A stretch of DNA of 64,000 nt, taken from positions 62,001 through 126,000 of the forward strand of contig NZ_JACIJG010000005.1 of the NCBI RefSeq assembly GCF_014199265.1, read 5' to 3'. Position 1 is the first letter of the stretch. Each line of letters starts with the position of its first letter. This document shows positions 1 to 7,659 of this stretch, one piece after another. The position numbers and the translations under genes are program-made. The notes under the pieces were generated by a model. It was not told the DNA's origin, made no database searches, and saw nothing but the letters and a program-made list of their open reading frames with translations. This DNA comes from Brucella daejeonensis (GTDB lineage Bacteria; Pseudomonadota; Alphaproteobacteria; Rhizobiales; Rhizobiaceae).

Positions 1-2
1 TC

Positions 3-89
3 CTCATCCGCTTCGGCGAAGGCGACAAGGGCCTGATGGCTGCTGAAATCCACCCGGATATCGGAACCGCGATCCCGGTTTCTCATTAA
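3..89 (+). CDS. C-terminal end of a probable cold-shock domain protein (partial)
   Basis: Only the last 28 codons lie in the window, ending at a TAA at 87-89. The tail reads LIRFGEGDKGLMAAEI, which fits the last strand of a cold-shock (OB-fold) domain, where F-x(5)-G-x-K-G-x-x-A-x-x-V/I is usual. Cold-shock proteins bind single-stranded RNA or DNA and act as RNA chaperones. About twelve residues follow the domain, so it could be the second domain of the two-domain proteins common in Rhizobiales. The assignment rests on this short match, and the N-terminal part is off the window. Confidence 0.45.
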   Translation, partial: LIRFGEGDKGLMAAEIHPDIGTAIPVSH

Positions 90-359
90 GAGCCAGTTTC
101 AAAAGTCGCCATGAGCGGCTGCAAATGGCAATTTTCTGCGTTCCGGTACTCGGAAATCATCATTTTCGCACGCACATGCCGCTTTTTGTTTCAGGCCCCA
201 ACCGGGCGCGCCTGTTCCCAGTGTGCGCAATTTCCCGATGGCCGGGTTCCCGATTGTAACAAGCCGGTGAAGGACGCCTTGTGCGGTCCCGCACGGTCTT
301 GTCGTCATCCTGTCCCGTTGATAGTTTGCAGCCAGTTATTTGTCGGAAATGGGCAGGGT

Positions 360-839
360 ATGGGTCGTATTTTTCTCGCTTTTGCATTCGTCTTCCTTGC
401 ATTTGCCGCTCAGGCGGCCGAAACGCCGCCAATGCGCCTGCCGCTCGACAAGGAACCGCTGACCTTCGTTCTGTCGAATGGCAACAAGGCCAATTTTGCG
501 CTCGAAGTGGCGCAAACCGACGAAGCGCGTATGCGCGGCCTGATGTGGCGCACGGATTTTCCCGAGGGCCGCGCGATGATCTTCGTGTTCGGCGAGATGC
601 GTCGGGTGATGATGTGGATGCAGAATACGCCGTTGCCGCTGGATATGGTTTTCCTCGATGACAAGGGACGGGTATCGGCGATTCACGAAAATGCGGTGCC
701 TTTCTCGGAAAATATCATTTCCTCGGAGGTTCCCGCAGCGTATGTCGTGGAACTTCTGGCCGGTACGGTCAAGCGGACCGGCATAAAGCTGGGCGACAAG
801 GCCGTCCATCGCGTGATCTGCGGCGCCTGCCGGTCCTGA
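360..839 (+). CDS. DUF192 family secreted protein
   Basis: A 159-residue protein of the DUF192 family (small beta-rich secreted proteins of unknown biochemical role). Residues 1-20 form a signal peptide (MGRIFLAFAFVFLAFAAQA, cleavage after AQA), so it should be periplasmic. Typical family stretches follow: ARMRGLMWRTDFP, MWMQNTPLPLDMVFLD and the C-terminal VVELLAGTVKRTGIKLGD. The frame is open back to 111, but the ATG at 360 starts the signal peptide and follows a purine-rich GGGCAGGG. It lies downstream of the cold-shock gene, a pairing I recall from other Rhizobiales. Family sure, function unknown. Confidence 0.85.
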   Translation: MGRIFLAFAFVFLAFAAQAAETPPMRLPLDKEPLTFVLSNGNKANFALEVAQTDEARMRGLMWRTDFPEGRAMIFVFGEMRRVMMWMQNTPLPLDMVFLDDKGRVSAIHENAVPFSENIISSEVPAAYVVELLAGTVKRTGIKLGDKAVHRVICGACRS

Positions 840-842
840 TCG

Positions 843-894
843 CAATTTGTTTTTACGCACGTTTCTAAAACCGTTTCACAGTTTTCGGGATGCG
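843..894 (+). repeat. Degenerate right half of a Bru-RS-like palindrome
   Basis: The run TTTGTTTTTACGCA is followed by an imperfect arm pair and GGGATGCGC. It aligns loosely with the right half of the fuller element at 54697-54799. No left hairpin (TAAAGCGTGTCG) is present. It lies between the DUF192 and hydrolase genes. Low confidence because many positions differ. Confidence 0.3.
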
Positions 895-911
895 CCGGAG
901 AGGAAATTCAG

Positions 912-1682
912 GTGAGTGTCTTCGACATGGAATATTTCGAGAATGACGGCTTGCGTCTGGCATATCGTCAGGATGGAGAAGGCGATCCCATCCTGCTCAT
1001 TCACGGCTTTTCGTCATCGAGCCTTGTCAACTGGGTTTCGCCGGGCTGGTTCCGTACGCTGACGGAAGCGGGGTATCGCGTTATCGCGATAGACAATCGC
1101 GGACACGGTCTTTCAACCAAGAGCCACAATCAGGAAGATTATACACCGAGCAAGATGGCTGGCGATGCGGCCGCGCTGCTCGATCATCTGGGCATCGGCA
1201 AGGCGCATGTCATGGGCTATTCCATGGGCGCGCGCATTACCGCATTCATGGCCCTCGAACATTCAGAGCGGGTTCATAGCGCCGTTTTCGGCGGGCTTGG
1301 CATCGGCATGGTGACGGGGGCTGGCGACTGGGAGACGATCGGAGAGGCGCTGCTTGCCGAAGATCCAACGACGATCACCCATCCGCGCGGCCAGATGTTC
1401 CGCAAATTCGCCGACCAGACCAAGAGCGACCGCGTGGCGCTCGCCGCTTGCGTGATCACCTCGAAGGAACTTGTTCCGGCGGCGGCGATCGCACGGATCA
1501 TGCAGCCGGTGCTGGTGGCCGTCGGCACGACGGACGACATTGCCGGCAGCGCGCAGGAGCTGGCCGATCTTCTGCCCAACGGGCGGGCGGTCGATATTCC
1601 TGGCCGCGATCACATGCTGGCGGTGGGCGACAGGGTTTACAAGCAGGCTGTATTGCAATTCCTGAAAGAGAATCCGCTTTGA
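912..1682 (+). CDS. Alpha/beta hydrolase
   Basis: A 256-residue alpha/beta-hydrolase-fold enzyme with no signal peptide. Visible motifs are the oxyanion-hole HGFSSSS near residue 31, the nucleophile elbow GYSMG with Ser104, and the catalytic His near 234 in GRDHML; an acidic residue in GTTDDIAG is the likely third triad member. Substrate cannot be told from sequence; the family includes esterases, lipases and C-C hydrolases. Translation starts with GTG at 912, seven bases after GAGAGGAAA. An ATG six codons in (MEYFEN) is a possible but worse-placed start. It stands alone, before cysE. Confidence 0.85.
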   Translation: MSVFDMEYFENDGLRLAYRQDGEGDPILLIHGFSSSSLVNWVSPGWFRTLTEAGYRVIAIDNRGHGLSTKSHNQEDYTPSKMAGDAAALLDHLGIGKAHVMGYSMGARITAFMALEHSERVHSAVFGGLGIGMVTGAGDWETIGEALLAEDPTTITHPRGQMFRKFADQTKSDRVALAACVITSKELVPAAAIARIMQPVLVAVGTTDDIAGSAQELADLLPNGRAVDIPGRDHMLAVGDRVYKQAVLQFLKENPL

Positions 1683-1910
1683 AGACACGGGATTTCTGAC
1701 GAGTGGCCGACCAGAGGCTTGTGCGCCTCTTCAAAATCAGGTGTGTCAAACTCAACTATGTCAAGGCACGGCATTTTAAGTTATGCTGCGCGCTGAACCC
1801 GTGTTGCCAGCCCGTTGCAGGCTGTCATGGGCGAAAATCTGGTGGTGAAAAATCGGCGGCGAAAATTCGGCTTTCGCCCGATCCGCAAGGTGCAAAACTG
1901 GAGTATGCAT

Positions 1911-2735
1911 ATGTCCGTTCGCACATCCGCGAAAGAAAACCCGGGTCTGGGTCAGGTGGACCCAATCTGGCATTCCGTCCGTGCCGAAGCGGAGGAAGCG
2001 GCCAGAAACGATCCGGTCCTCGGAACGTTCCTTTATGCCACGATCCTCAACCAGCCGAGCCTTGAAGATGCGGTGATGCATCGCATTGCGGAGCGCCTCG
2101 GCCATCCCGATGTCAGCGCGGATATCCTGCGGCAGACCTTCGATGCGATGCTGGAAGCGAACCCGGAATGGTCGCAGGTCGTGCGAGTGGATATTCAGGC
2201 GGTTTATGACCGCGATCCGGCCTATAGCCGTTTCATGGACCCGGTCCTTTATCTCAAGGGCTTTCACGCCATCCAGACACATCGTCTGGCCCACTGGCTC
2301 TACACGGAAGGCCGCAAGGACTTCGCCTATTATCTCCAGAGCCGTTCGTCTTCGATCTTCCAGACCGATATTCATCCTGCGGCAACGCTTGGCAGCGGGG
2401 TATTCCTCGATCATGCGACGGGCCTCGTTGTCGGCGAAACCGCGCTGATCGAAGACAATGTTTCGATCCTGCACGGTGTTACGCTCGGCGGAACGGGCAA
2501 GTCGAGCGGCGACCGCCATCCGAAGATTCGCCATGGCGTGCTGATCGGTGCCGGTGCGAAAATTCTCGGCAATATCGAGGTCGGGCACTGCTCCAAGATC
2601 GCGGCCGGTTCTGTCGTGCTGAAGCCCGTCCCGCATAGTGTCACGGTTGCCGGTGTTCCGGCCAGAATCATAGGCGATACGGGCTGCGCCGAACCATCGC
2701 GCGTCATGGACCAGATGCTGGGCGAGGGAATCTGA
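1911..2735 (+). CDS. cysE: Serine O-acetyltransferase
   Basis: Transfers acetyl from acetyl-CoA to L-serine, the committed step of cysteine synthesis. The 274-residue protein has the family's alpha-helical N-terminal domain (about 1-145) and a left-handed beta-helix of hexapeptide repeats (about 150-260). FLDHATG (His168), HGVTLGGTGK (His188) and the DRHPKI loop are the catalytic and CoA-binding signatures. The C-terminal tail, which docks into cysteine synthase and carries feedback inhibition in homologues, ends in GEGI, keeping the terminal Ile. ATG 1911 is preferred over 1905 because GGAG at 1900-1903 is 7 bases away. Upstream 1683-1910 holds no gene. Confidence 0.95.
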   Translation: MSVRTSAKENPGLGQVDPIWHSVRAEAEEAARNDPVLGTFLYATILNQPSLEDAVMHRIAERLGHPDVSADILRQTFDAMLEANPEWSQVVRVDIQAVYDRDPAYSRFMDPVLYLKGFHAIQTHRLAHWLYTEGRKDFAYYLQSRSSSIFQTDIHPAATLGSGVFLDHATGLVVGETALIEDNVSILHGVTLGGTGKSSGDRHPKIRHGVLIGAGAKILGNIEVGHCSKIAAGSVVLKPVPHSVTVAGVPARIIGDTGCAEPSRVMDQMLGEGI

Positions 2736-2765
2736 TCGGGTTTCGCCGCCTTTTACGATAAAACG

Positions 2766-2805
2766 GGCCGCTTGCTGGTTTTTTCCGCCAAGCGGCCTAT
2801 ATTTT
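2766..2805 (+). terminator. Rho-independent terminator after cysE
   Basis: A perfect 9-bp stem GGCCGCTTG/CAAGCGGCC (2766-2774 with 2789-2797) is followed by TATATTTT. The 14-base loop is long and itself T-rich. It lies 30 bases after the cysE stop. Confidence 0.55.
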
Positions 2806-2987
2806 GCCGGAAGCGGAGATTGGATGGCTCCGGTTCGATGGAAAGTCGGGGCCGTTCCGTCTTCCCTGCCTGTCCGGTTTGCAGACATCCCCTGGGTAAA
2901 GGCTTTGGGTATGGGCTTGCCGGGGGTTTACATAAGAAAATGCCGGGTGCAATAAACCGGCCTCAATTCAATTTCAGGAGAAGCCGG

Positions 2988-3194
2988 TTGAACCCCGAAG
3001 AACTCAAAAAGCTGGACGCCTATTTCAAACGGACCTTCAACAATCCCAGCCTGCAAGTGAAGGCGCGTCCGCGCAAGAACGATTCCGCCGAGCTTTACCT
3101 CGGAGACGAGTTTCTGGGCCTGGTCTACAAGGATGAGGACGAAGGTGAACTCTCCTACAATTTCTCGATGGCGATTCTCGACGTCGATCTCTGA
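2988..3194 (+). CDS. DUF3126 family protein
   Basis: A 68-residue protein of the DUF3126 family, small proteins of unknown function found almost only in Alphaproteobacteria. The whole family length is present, from LNPEELKKLDAYFKRTF to the acidic YKDEDEGELSYNFSMAILD end. The start chosen is TTG 2988 because AGGAG at 2976-2980 lies 7 bases upstream. An in-frame ATG at 2940 would add 16 residues and would sit before that ribosome site. It is followed by a strong terminator, so it is monocistronic or the tail of a cysE transcript that reads through. Confidence 0.8.
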   Translation: MNPEELKKLDAYFKRTFNNPSLQVKARPRKNDSAELYLGDEFLGLVYKDEDEGELSYNFSMAILDVDL

Positions 3195-3246
3195 TCTGTC
3201 TTGCGGCCATGCTTCGAAGCGGGTGGCCGTCAGGAATATCTCGCAG

Positions 3247-3282
3247 CGTCCTTTCCACTTTGTGGAGAGGACGTTTTGTTTT
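3247..3282 (+). terminator. Rho-independent terminator after the DUF3126 gene
   Basis: A 12-bp stem with one G-T pair (CGTCCTTTCCAC, 3-base loop, GTGGAGAGGACG) is followed by TTTTGTTTT. It separates the DUF3126 gene from the convergent gene at 3307-4044. Confidence 0.75.
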
Positions 3283-3306
3283 CCAGTTCCCTGATCAAGC
3301 TTACAT

Positions 3307-4044
3307 TCAAGATCGATTGGCGGGCTTGCCATCGAGAAGGCGGGCCGTTGCGAAATCGCGTATTGCGCGGTCGAGCGTCTTCCATTCGCCCAGCATGGAG
3401 CGGGGGAAGCGATAGAGGATTTGCAGGCCGCGTCCGAACTGGAGGTCCCGTTCGCAGGAATTGAAGCTTTCGGCGGCTGCGTCGCCCAGACAGCGCGCAA
3501 CGAAGTCCGGTTTTCCGGCGCTCGCATCCGATAGAACCAGCTCTTCGCCCTTGTAGCCGCTGCCTTCGAGAAACGGGTGTATCGTCAGGCCGTCGGGGCC
3601 GGGGCGTCCGTCCGGGGCGATCAGGCTAGCGTAGATCGGGAGATAACGCCCGGTCATGTCACGAGACATGGTGCGTTCCTCGATCGACATGAAAATCAGT
3701 TGTCGTTCAGGCGTCAGCAGGTTGAAGGTCGCGCGGTCGCGTTCCGTGTAGCCTGTGAGGCCGGGCCAGCGTGCATAAAGGTCGAGGCGAGCGGCCACGC
3801 CGTCGCGGCGCTGACTGGAAAAGCGGATCATATTGGCGGAGGTCGAGAGCACATTATTGCCGACGATCACTTCATAAGCGCGGGTGCTGTCGGTGTGACC
3901 GCCGCGCGCGATGACAGGGCCCAGAAGACGCCCGCCCAAGTGAATGGCGACGGTCAGCAGAAGCAGGGCGACAGCCGCCAGCGAGAGCCAGCCGAAAAAG
4001 CGCCCTCCCATGTTTGAAGCGGTGTTGTCTGGTGTTGTTTCCAT
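3307..4044 (-). CDS. Membrane-anchored protein of unknown function
   Basis: I do not recognise this 245-residue protein. One transmembrane helix is clear near residues 17-40 (FFGWLSLAAVALLLLTVAIH), leaving about 200 residues probably in the periplasm. Two cysteines (in ARCLGD and NSCERD) could form a disulfide. The soluble part contains MIRFSSQRRDGVAARLDLYARWPGL and LEGSGYKGEEL, with no catalytic signature I can name. The ATG at 4044 is chosen; a TTG seven codons upstream keeps the frame but neither start has a good ribosome site. A TTAACCAT half-site, as bound by CtrA, lies about 50 bases upstream at 4093-4100. The gene is transcribed alone. Confidence 0.75.
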   Translation of the reverse strand: METTPDNTASNMGGRFFGWLSLAAVALLLLTVAIHLGGRLLGPVIARGGHTDSTRAYEVIVGNNVLSTSANMIRFSSQRRDGVAARLDLYARWPGLTGYTERDRATFNLLTPERQLIFMSIEERTMSRDMTGRYLPIYASLIAPDGRPGPDGLTIHPFLEGSGYKGEELVLSDASAGKPDFVARCLGDAAAESFNSCERDLQFGRGLQILYRFPRSMLGEWKTLDRAIRDFATARLLDGKPANRS

Positions 4045-4180
4045 CCGGCCGGAATGCCATCGCAATGATATTGCAGGGATTATCGGTCTTTTATGGTTAA
4101 CAGTGCGTGAAGTCGTGCTTGTACGGCAGGCGAAAACAGCTTAGCCCTTTGTCATCAAGTTTGCGGATGGAGGAAGGCAC

Positions 4181-4708
4181 GTGCCGGTCTATGCATATAA
4201 TGGTCACAAGCCGCAATTTGCGGATCGCAGCAGCAACTGGATTGCACCGGATGCAAGCCTGATCGGAAAAGTGGTCGTTGGCGACAATGCCGGTTTCTGG
4301 TTCGGTGCGGTTTTGCGCGGCGACAATGAGACCATTACAATCGGCAACGATACCAATGTGCAGGAGCAAACGATCATGCACACCGATATCGGCTTTCCGC
4401 TGACCGTCGGTGCGGGCTGCACCATCGGGCATCGCGCGATTCTTCACGGCTGCACGGTTGGCGAAAACACGCTGATCGGCATGGGGGCCATCGTGCTCAA
4501 CGGCGCGAAGATCGGAAAGAACTGCCTTATCGGGGCAGGGGCGCTGGTGACGGAAGGCAAGGAAATACCGGACAATTCGCTCGTCGTCGGTTCGCCCGCG
4601 CGCGTGTTGCGTGAGCTGGACGCAGCGGCCATCGGGAAGCTGGAGGCATCGGCCCGGCACTATGTCGAGAAGGCCCGTTCTTTCATGCGTGGACTCGAAC
4701 CGGCCTGA
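4181..4708 (+). CDS. Gamma-carbonic anhydrase family protein
   Basis: A 175-residue left-handed beta-helix protein of the gamma-carbonic anhydrase/PaaY/CaiE-like group. Hexapeptide repeats run from about residue 20 to 150. The metal-binding histidines of the family appear in IMHTD and in [19 protein letters not shown] and [11 protein letters not shown] are family signatures. Members form trimers; some hydrate CO2, others act as thioesterases, and many are uncharacterised, so the activity is left open. GTG 4181 is the start, 3 bases after GGAGGAAGG. Its transcript ends at a strong terminator shared with the convergent gene. Confidence 0.88.
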   Translation: MPVYAYNGHKPQFADRSSNWIAPDASLIGKVVVGDNAGFWFGAVLRGDNETITIGNDTNVQEQTIMHTDIGFPLTVGAGCTIGHRAILHGCTVGENTLIGMGAIVLNGAKIGKNCLIGAGALVTEGKEIPDNSLVVGSPARVLRELDAAAIGKLEASARHYVEKARSFMRGLEPA

Positions 4709-4721
4709 CCGGCGGGGAAAC

Positions 4722-4757
4722 AAAAAAGGGACGGGGAATGACGACCCGTCCCTTTTT
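4722..4757. terminator. Bidirectional terminator between convergent genes
   Basis: An AAAAAAGGGACGGG arm pairs with CCCGTCCCTTTTT around a short loop. A-run before and T-run after allow it to stop transcription from both sides. Confidence 0.85.
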
Positions 4758-4774
4758 ACCGGTGCTGGAGACGT

Positions 4775-5383
4775 TCAGTTTCGGATGCTGCCGACCAGAA
4801 TATCGCGGTCATCCCTGATCGAAACCCAGCTTCCGCTATTGGTCGTCGACTGGCGCTTCAGATAGCTGTAGTCGGTTCGGTTCCATGCGAGGATGCGCGG
4901 ATCGAGATTGTCGAGGATGAAGTCGCCGCGGTCGGTGCGCACGGTCAGGACTGCGTGGCCTTCGCCGTTCGGCTGGCGGACCACCGTGAAAAGCAGCGTA
5001 TTTGCCGGCAGGCCGAGTGCGATCAGTTCGCGGCGCTTCAAAAGCATATAGTCGTCGCAGTCGCCGACCGTCACCGGATATTCCCAATATTCCTCGCGGC
5101 CCCAGGCTTCCATATCGGTCATGGGCGCGATCTTTTCATTGACGCTCGCATTGACCGCTACGATCTCTTTCCAGATTTCGGGCGTCAGCCTGAGCACATT
5201 GCTGTTGCGGCTGGTGACGCGGCATTCGTCCGGATAGCGCTCGCAGAATTCGTAATGGCCGATGGGCTGCGAAGTGCGTTCGCCTGTGCTCATCCAGGGC
5301 GAGGTCGAGGCGGGGCTTGCGGCCTCCGCGATGCCTATACCGAGCAGGATCAGAATCGCTGCGATGATGGTTTGCTTCGTCAT
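4775..5383 (-). CDS. Transglutaminase-like cysteine peptidase (BTLCP family), exported
   Basis: A 202-residue protein with an N-terminal signal peptide (about 1-22, ending GIAEAA). The core has the papain/transglutaminase triad of the bacterial transglutaminase-like cysteine proteinases: Cys109 in VGDCDDYMLLKRREL, His143 in GEGHAVLTVRT and Asp158 in FILDNLDP. Members lie in the periplasm; the LapG branch cuts adhesins, and most Rhizobiales copies have no known substrate. No LapD-like receptor or large adhesin gene is in the window, so a LapG role is not supported. ATG 5383 is preceded by a GGGAG-type ribosome site. Confidence 0.88.
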   Translation of the reverse strand: MTKQTIIAAILILLGIGIAEAASPASTSPWMSTGERTSQPIGHYEFCERYPDECRVTSRNSNVLRLTPEIWKEIVAVNASVNEKIAPMTDMEAWGREEYWEYPVTVGDCDDYMLLKRRELIALGLPANTLLFTVVRQPNGEGHAVLTVRTDRGDFILDNLDPRILAWNRTDYSYLKRQSTTNSGSWVSIRDDRDILVGSIRN

Positions 5384-5607
5384 TCTTTTGTCTCCCTGTT
5401 GGTGACCAGAATGACTTGGACAATTTGAAGGCGCGCAAATTTACGCGCGAAAATGCGAGTCAAATTCGATTAAAACTGCGCGAAACGCTGAAACTTTTTG
5501 TAAATAAACGGGCTATTTCGGGGCAAACCGGGTCATTTTTGTGGCTTTTTTGTGATCCGGGCCGTTTTGCGGTTTGTCATTCCGTAACCTTGACGCGCAT
5601 TTATCTT

Positions 5608-6255
5608 TTACACCTTGCCGCCCTTGATGAGCTGAAGCCGGGGGCGGTCGGGCGTCGGCGGTCGTGTGATGCGCATATCCGTCCATTGCCGGTTGCCGCC
5701 TTTTGCTTTCGCACCGATTACCGCCGGAGTGCGTATTTCTTCGGCCAGAACCAGATCCGGCGCTAGCGGTTCGATCGTGTTCAGATGGCCAAGGACAAGC
5801 GGGTCGGCCCCGACCCAGGAGACGGATTCGAGCACGGCGATGCTGCCGAGCAGGCTGATCCTGCCGTCCGCCGCTTCGAGAGGCGCCAGAAGCATTTCAA
5901 AACGGAGGCTTCGCCCCGACATGCTGATTCCGTCATTGAGGCTCAGGGCCGGAATTTGCAGGGCGTCGATGTTCCGGGACAGTTCCAGAAGGGCCGGGCG
6001 GTCGCGTTCAGGCCATAGCGAGAGAAACTTCGATCCTTTCAGTTCCCGCCCGAACAGGGTGCAGACCCGCGTTCCGGCGAGGCGGAAAGACAAGTCGTTG
6101 TCTGCGTCGGCTTCCAGAAAGAACAGTTCAGACAGATGGCGCCCAAGCCTGCGCGGTTCGATCCGCTCGCGCGACGGCGCGCGCAGGAAACCGCTCGGGG
6201 TGCGGGCCGTTCGCTGCCATTCGCTGAATATCGCAATCGTACTGCGGTGTTTCAT
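5608..6255 (-). CDS. PAS_5 domain protein
   Basis: A 215-residue cytoplasmic protein consisting mainly of one PAS_5-type domain (about 25-165), with no kinase, GGDEF or HTH output. Typical pieces are RRLGRHLSELFFLE, DLSFRLAGTRVCTLFGRELKG, SLWPERDRPALLEL and GSIAVLE. In Caulobacter a single-domain PAS_5 protein, MopJ, is a cell-cycle and stress modulator; whether this is its counterpart is inference from family and architecture. A CtrA-type box lies at 6312-6327, about 57 bases upstream of the ATG. The C-terminal 45 residues are basic and proline-rich, probably disordered. No partner gene is adjacent. Confidence 0.82.
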   Translation of the reverse strand: MKHRSTIAIFSEWQRTARTPSGFLRAPSRERIEPRRLGRHLSELFFLEADADNDLSFRLAGTRVCTLFGRELKGSKFLSLWPERDRPALLELSRNIDALQIPALSLNDGISMSGRSLRFEMLLAPLEAADGRISLLGSIAVLESVSWVGADPLVLGHLNTIEPLAPDLVLAEEIRTPAVIGAKAKGGNRQWTDMRITRPPTPDRPRLQLIKGGKV

Positions 6256-6311
6256 CGTGCGCCGTTATCTTGATCCGTTCATGGCGGAAGCTCGCTCCGC
6301 TGCCGAACGCA

Positions 6312-6327
6312 TTAAAATAGTATTAAC
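6312..6327. promoter_or_regulatory. Candidate CtrA-binding box
   Basis: TTAA-N7-TTAAC, an exact match to the CtrA consensus of Alphaproteobacteria, lies 57 bases upstream of the PAS_5 start. Further TTAAC half-sites occur at 6343 and 6380. The region is AT-rich relative to its surroundings, so chance matches are easier here. Confidence 0.45.
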
Positions 6328-6508
6328 GGCGAGGATGCCAGCTTAACCCTTTCCTCATCCACCGGGCTTGTCCATTAAGGTTAACAATAAGTAATGCTTG
6401 CACCACTGAAGAAAATGCGATTCGATAAGGTATCAGAGGAAGCCATTGAGTTGATTGGCGTTTTTCTGAGCTCCAGATTCGATTTTGCGGATATTTCCTG
6501 TCCGCATC

Positions 6509-6544
6509 GAGGCCGACCGGAAACTTCCGTCGGCCTTTATTTTT
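6509..6544 (+). terminator. Orphan rho-independent terminator
   Basis: Stem GGCCGAC/GTCGGCC (6511-6517 with 6529-6535) is followed by TTTATTTTT. No forward-strand gene precedes it back to 4708, which has its own terminator. It implies an unannotated forward transcript starting somewhere in 6260-6480. The rest of 6256-6745 holds the CtrA box, this hairpin and the Bru-RS-like repeat; no convincing gene is seen. Confidence 0.65.
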
Positions 6545-6625
6545 AACACATTGTGCCCTATCAACGTTCATGTTCTGACGGCGGTGGCCCCGTGGTCCGC
6601 TTGCTGGCAATTCGTCCTCACAGCC

Positions 6626-6731
6626 TAAAGCGTGTCGCGTTCAATCATATTCAGGCGGCACACTTTAAGTTTTTGTTTTGGCGCATGTCTTTATCCCGAA
6701 ACCGGTTCCCACTTTCGGGAGACATGCTTTA
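6626..6731 (+). repeat. Bru-RS-like palindromic element, copy 1
   Basis: A 106-bp element made of two hairpins. The left arms are TAAAGCGTGTC and GGCACACTTTA. A linker AGTTTTTGTTTTGGC follows. The right arms are GCATGTCT (6683-6690) and AGACATGC (6720-6727). Length and layout agree with the Bru-RS elements described in Brucella. It ends 14 bases before the rhomboid start, so the promoter of that gene is inside or upstream of it. Confidence 0.8.
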
Positions 6732-6745
6732 GAAAGCAAGAGTTC

Positions 6746-7486
6746 ATGAGCCTTCCTCAGCGGGAAATGCGCGGCGACACAAGCCGGTCGGGCGGCGGCG
6801 AGCCGATATTCAATATTCCCGGTGTGGTGACTGCCCTGATTGCCCTGTGCGCGGCGGTCTATGTCTATCAGAACTACATTATCAGCGAGCAGCAGAACTA
6901 TCAGTTCATGCTGAATTTCGCACTCATACCGGCGCGCTTTTCGCTGGCGAACGGCTTTACCGATCCGGCAGCGCTTTTCACGCTTGTCAGCTATTCCTTC
7001 ATGCATGGCGGCATTGCCCATATCGCCGTCAACATGATCTGGCTTGCCGCCTTCGGTTCTCCCCTGGCAGGGCGCATCGGAACAGGCCGGATGATTGTCT
7101 TCTGGATTTTCACATCGATCGTCGCGGGACTGACGCATTATGCGATCTATCCCGAAAGCGTTTCGCCGCTGGTCGGCGCGTCGGGCGCCATTTCCGGCAT
7201 GATGGGCGCCGCGGCGCGATACGGCTTTCGCCGTATCGGCCATGGGAGGCGGTCGGAATTTGCCGGTCCGATGCTTCCTGTCGGGCTGACGCTGACGCTC
7301 CGGCCCGTTCTGACCTTTGTCGGCGTGTGGTTCTTGATCAACATCATTACCGGCCTTTATTCAACCGGCGGCGCGGACCTGTCCGGGATTGCCTGGGAAG
7401 CGCATATCGGCGGATTCATTGCCGGGTTCTTCGGTATTGCGCTGGTGGATCGCCCGCGCAGCTATGACGCTGTTCTGAGACGATAG
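6746..7486 (+). CDS. Rhomboid family intramembrane serine protease
   Basis: A 246-residue membrane protein with six or seven transmembrane helices. Catalytic Ser146 lies in GASGAISG and His220 in WEAHIGGFIAGF, the rhomboid dyad. The upstream YSFMHGGIAHIAVNMIWL helix carries the conserved His and Asn of the oxyanion site. Rhomboids cut other membrane proteins within the bilayer; the substrate is unknown. The frame is open back to 6632, but that extension is translation of the Bru-RS-like repeat, so ATG 6746 is used. A basic 20-residue cytoplasmic lead precedes helix 1. Transcribed alone. Confidence 0.92.
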   Translation: MSLPQREMRGDTSRSGGGEPIFNIPGVVTALIALCAAVYVYQNYIISEQQNYQFMLNFALIPARFSLANGFTDPAALFTLVSYSFMHGGIAHIAVNMIWLAAFGSPLAGRIGTGRMIVFWIFTSIVAGLTHYAIYPESVSPLVGASGAISGMMGAAARYGFRRIGHGRRSEFAGPMLPVGLTLTLRPVLTFVGVWFLINIITGLYSTGGADLSGIAWEAHIGGFIAGFFGIALVDRPRSYDAVLRR

Positions 7487-7659
7487 AGTCCTTCGTTTCG
7501 TCGCGCCGTCCGGTTGCGTGCGAAAATAGAAACGGACAACGCTTTCTCCCGATTTGATGGCACTTGCCAATCGGTCAATCGAAGCGCACCATCATGGAAC
7601 GCGGCGGGAGGAACTGCGTTCTGCTTCATGCGGCGTTTGAATGCCGGAAGCAGCGAGTG

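Noticed and set aside
4093-4100. TTAACCAT half-site as a CtrA promoter for the gene at 3307-4044
   Set aside because: A single half-site in an AT-rich patch; too weak to annotate as a feature.
6394-6546. 51-codon forward ORF (begins MLAPLKKMRF)
   Set aside because: It runs into the orphan terminator stem, has no ribosome site and no likeness to known proteins; the terminator itself is kept as evidence for a transcript.
6632-6745. N-terminal extension of the rhomboid protein
   Set aside because: It is translation of the Bru-RS-like repeat; the ATG at 6746 begins the conserved protein.
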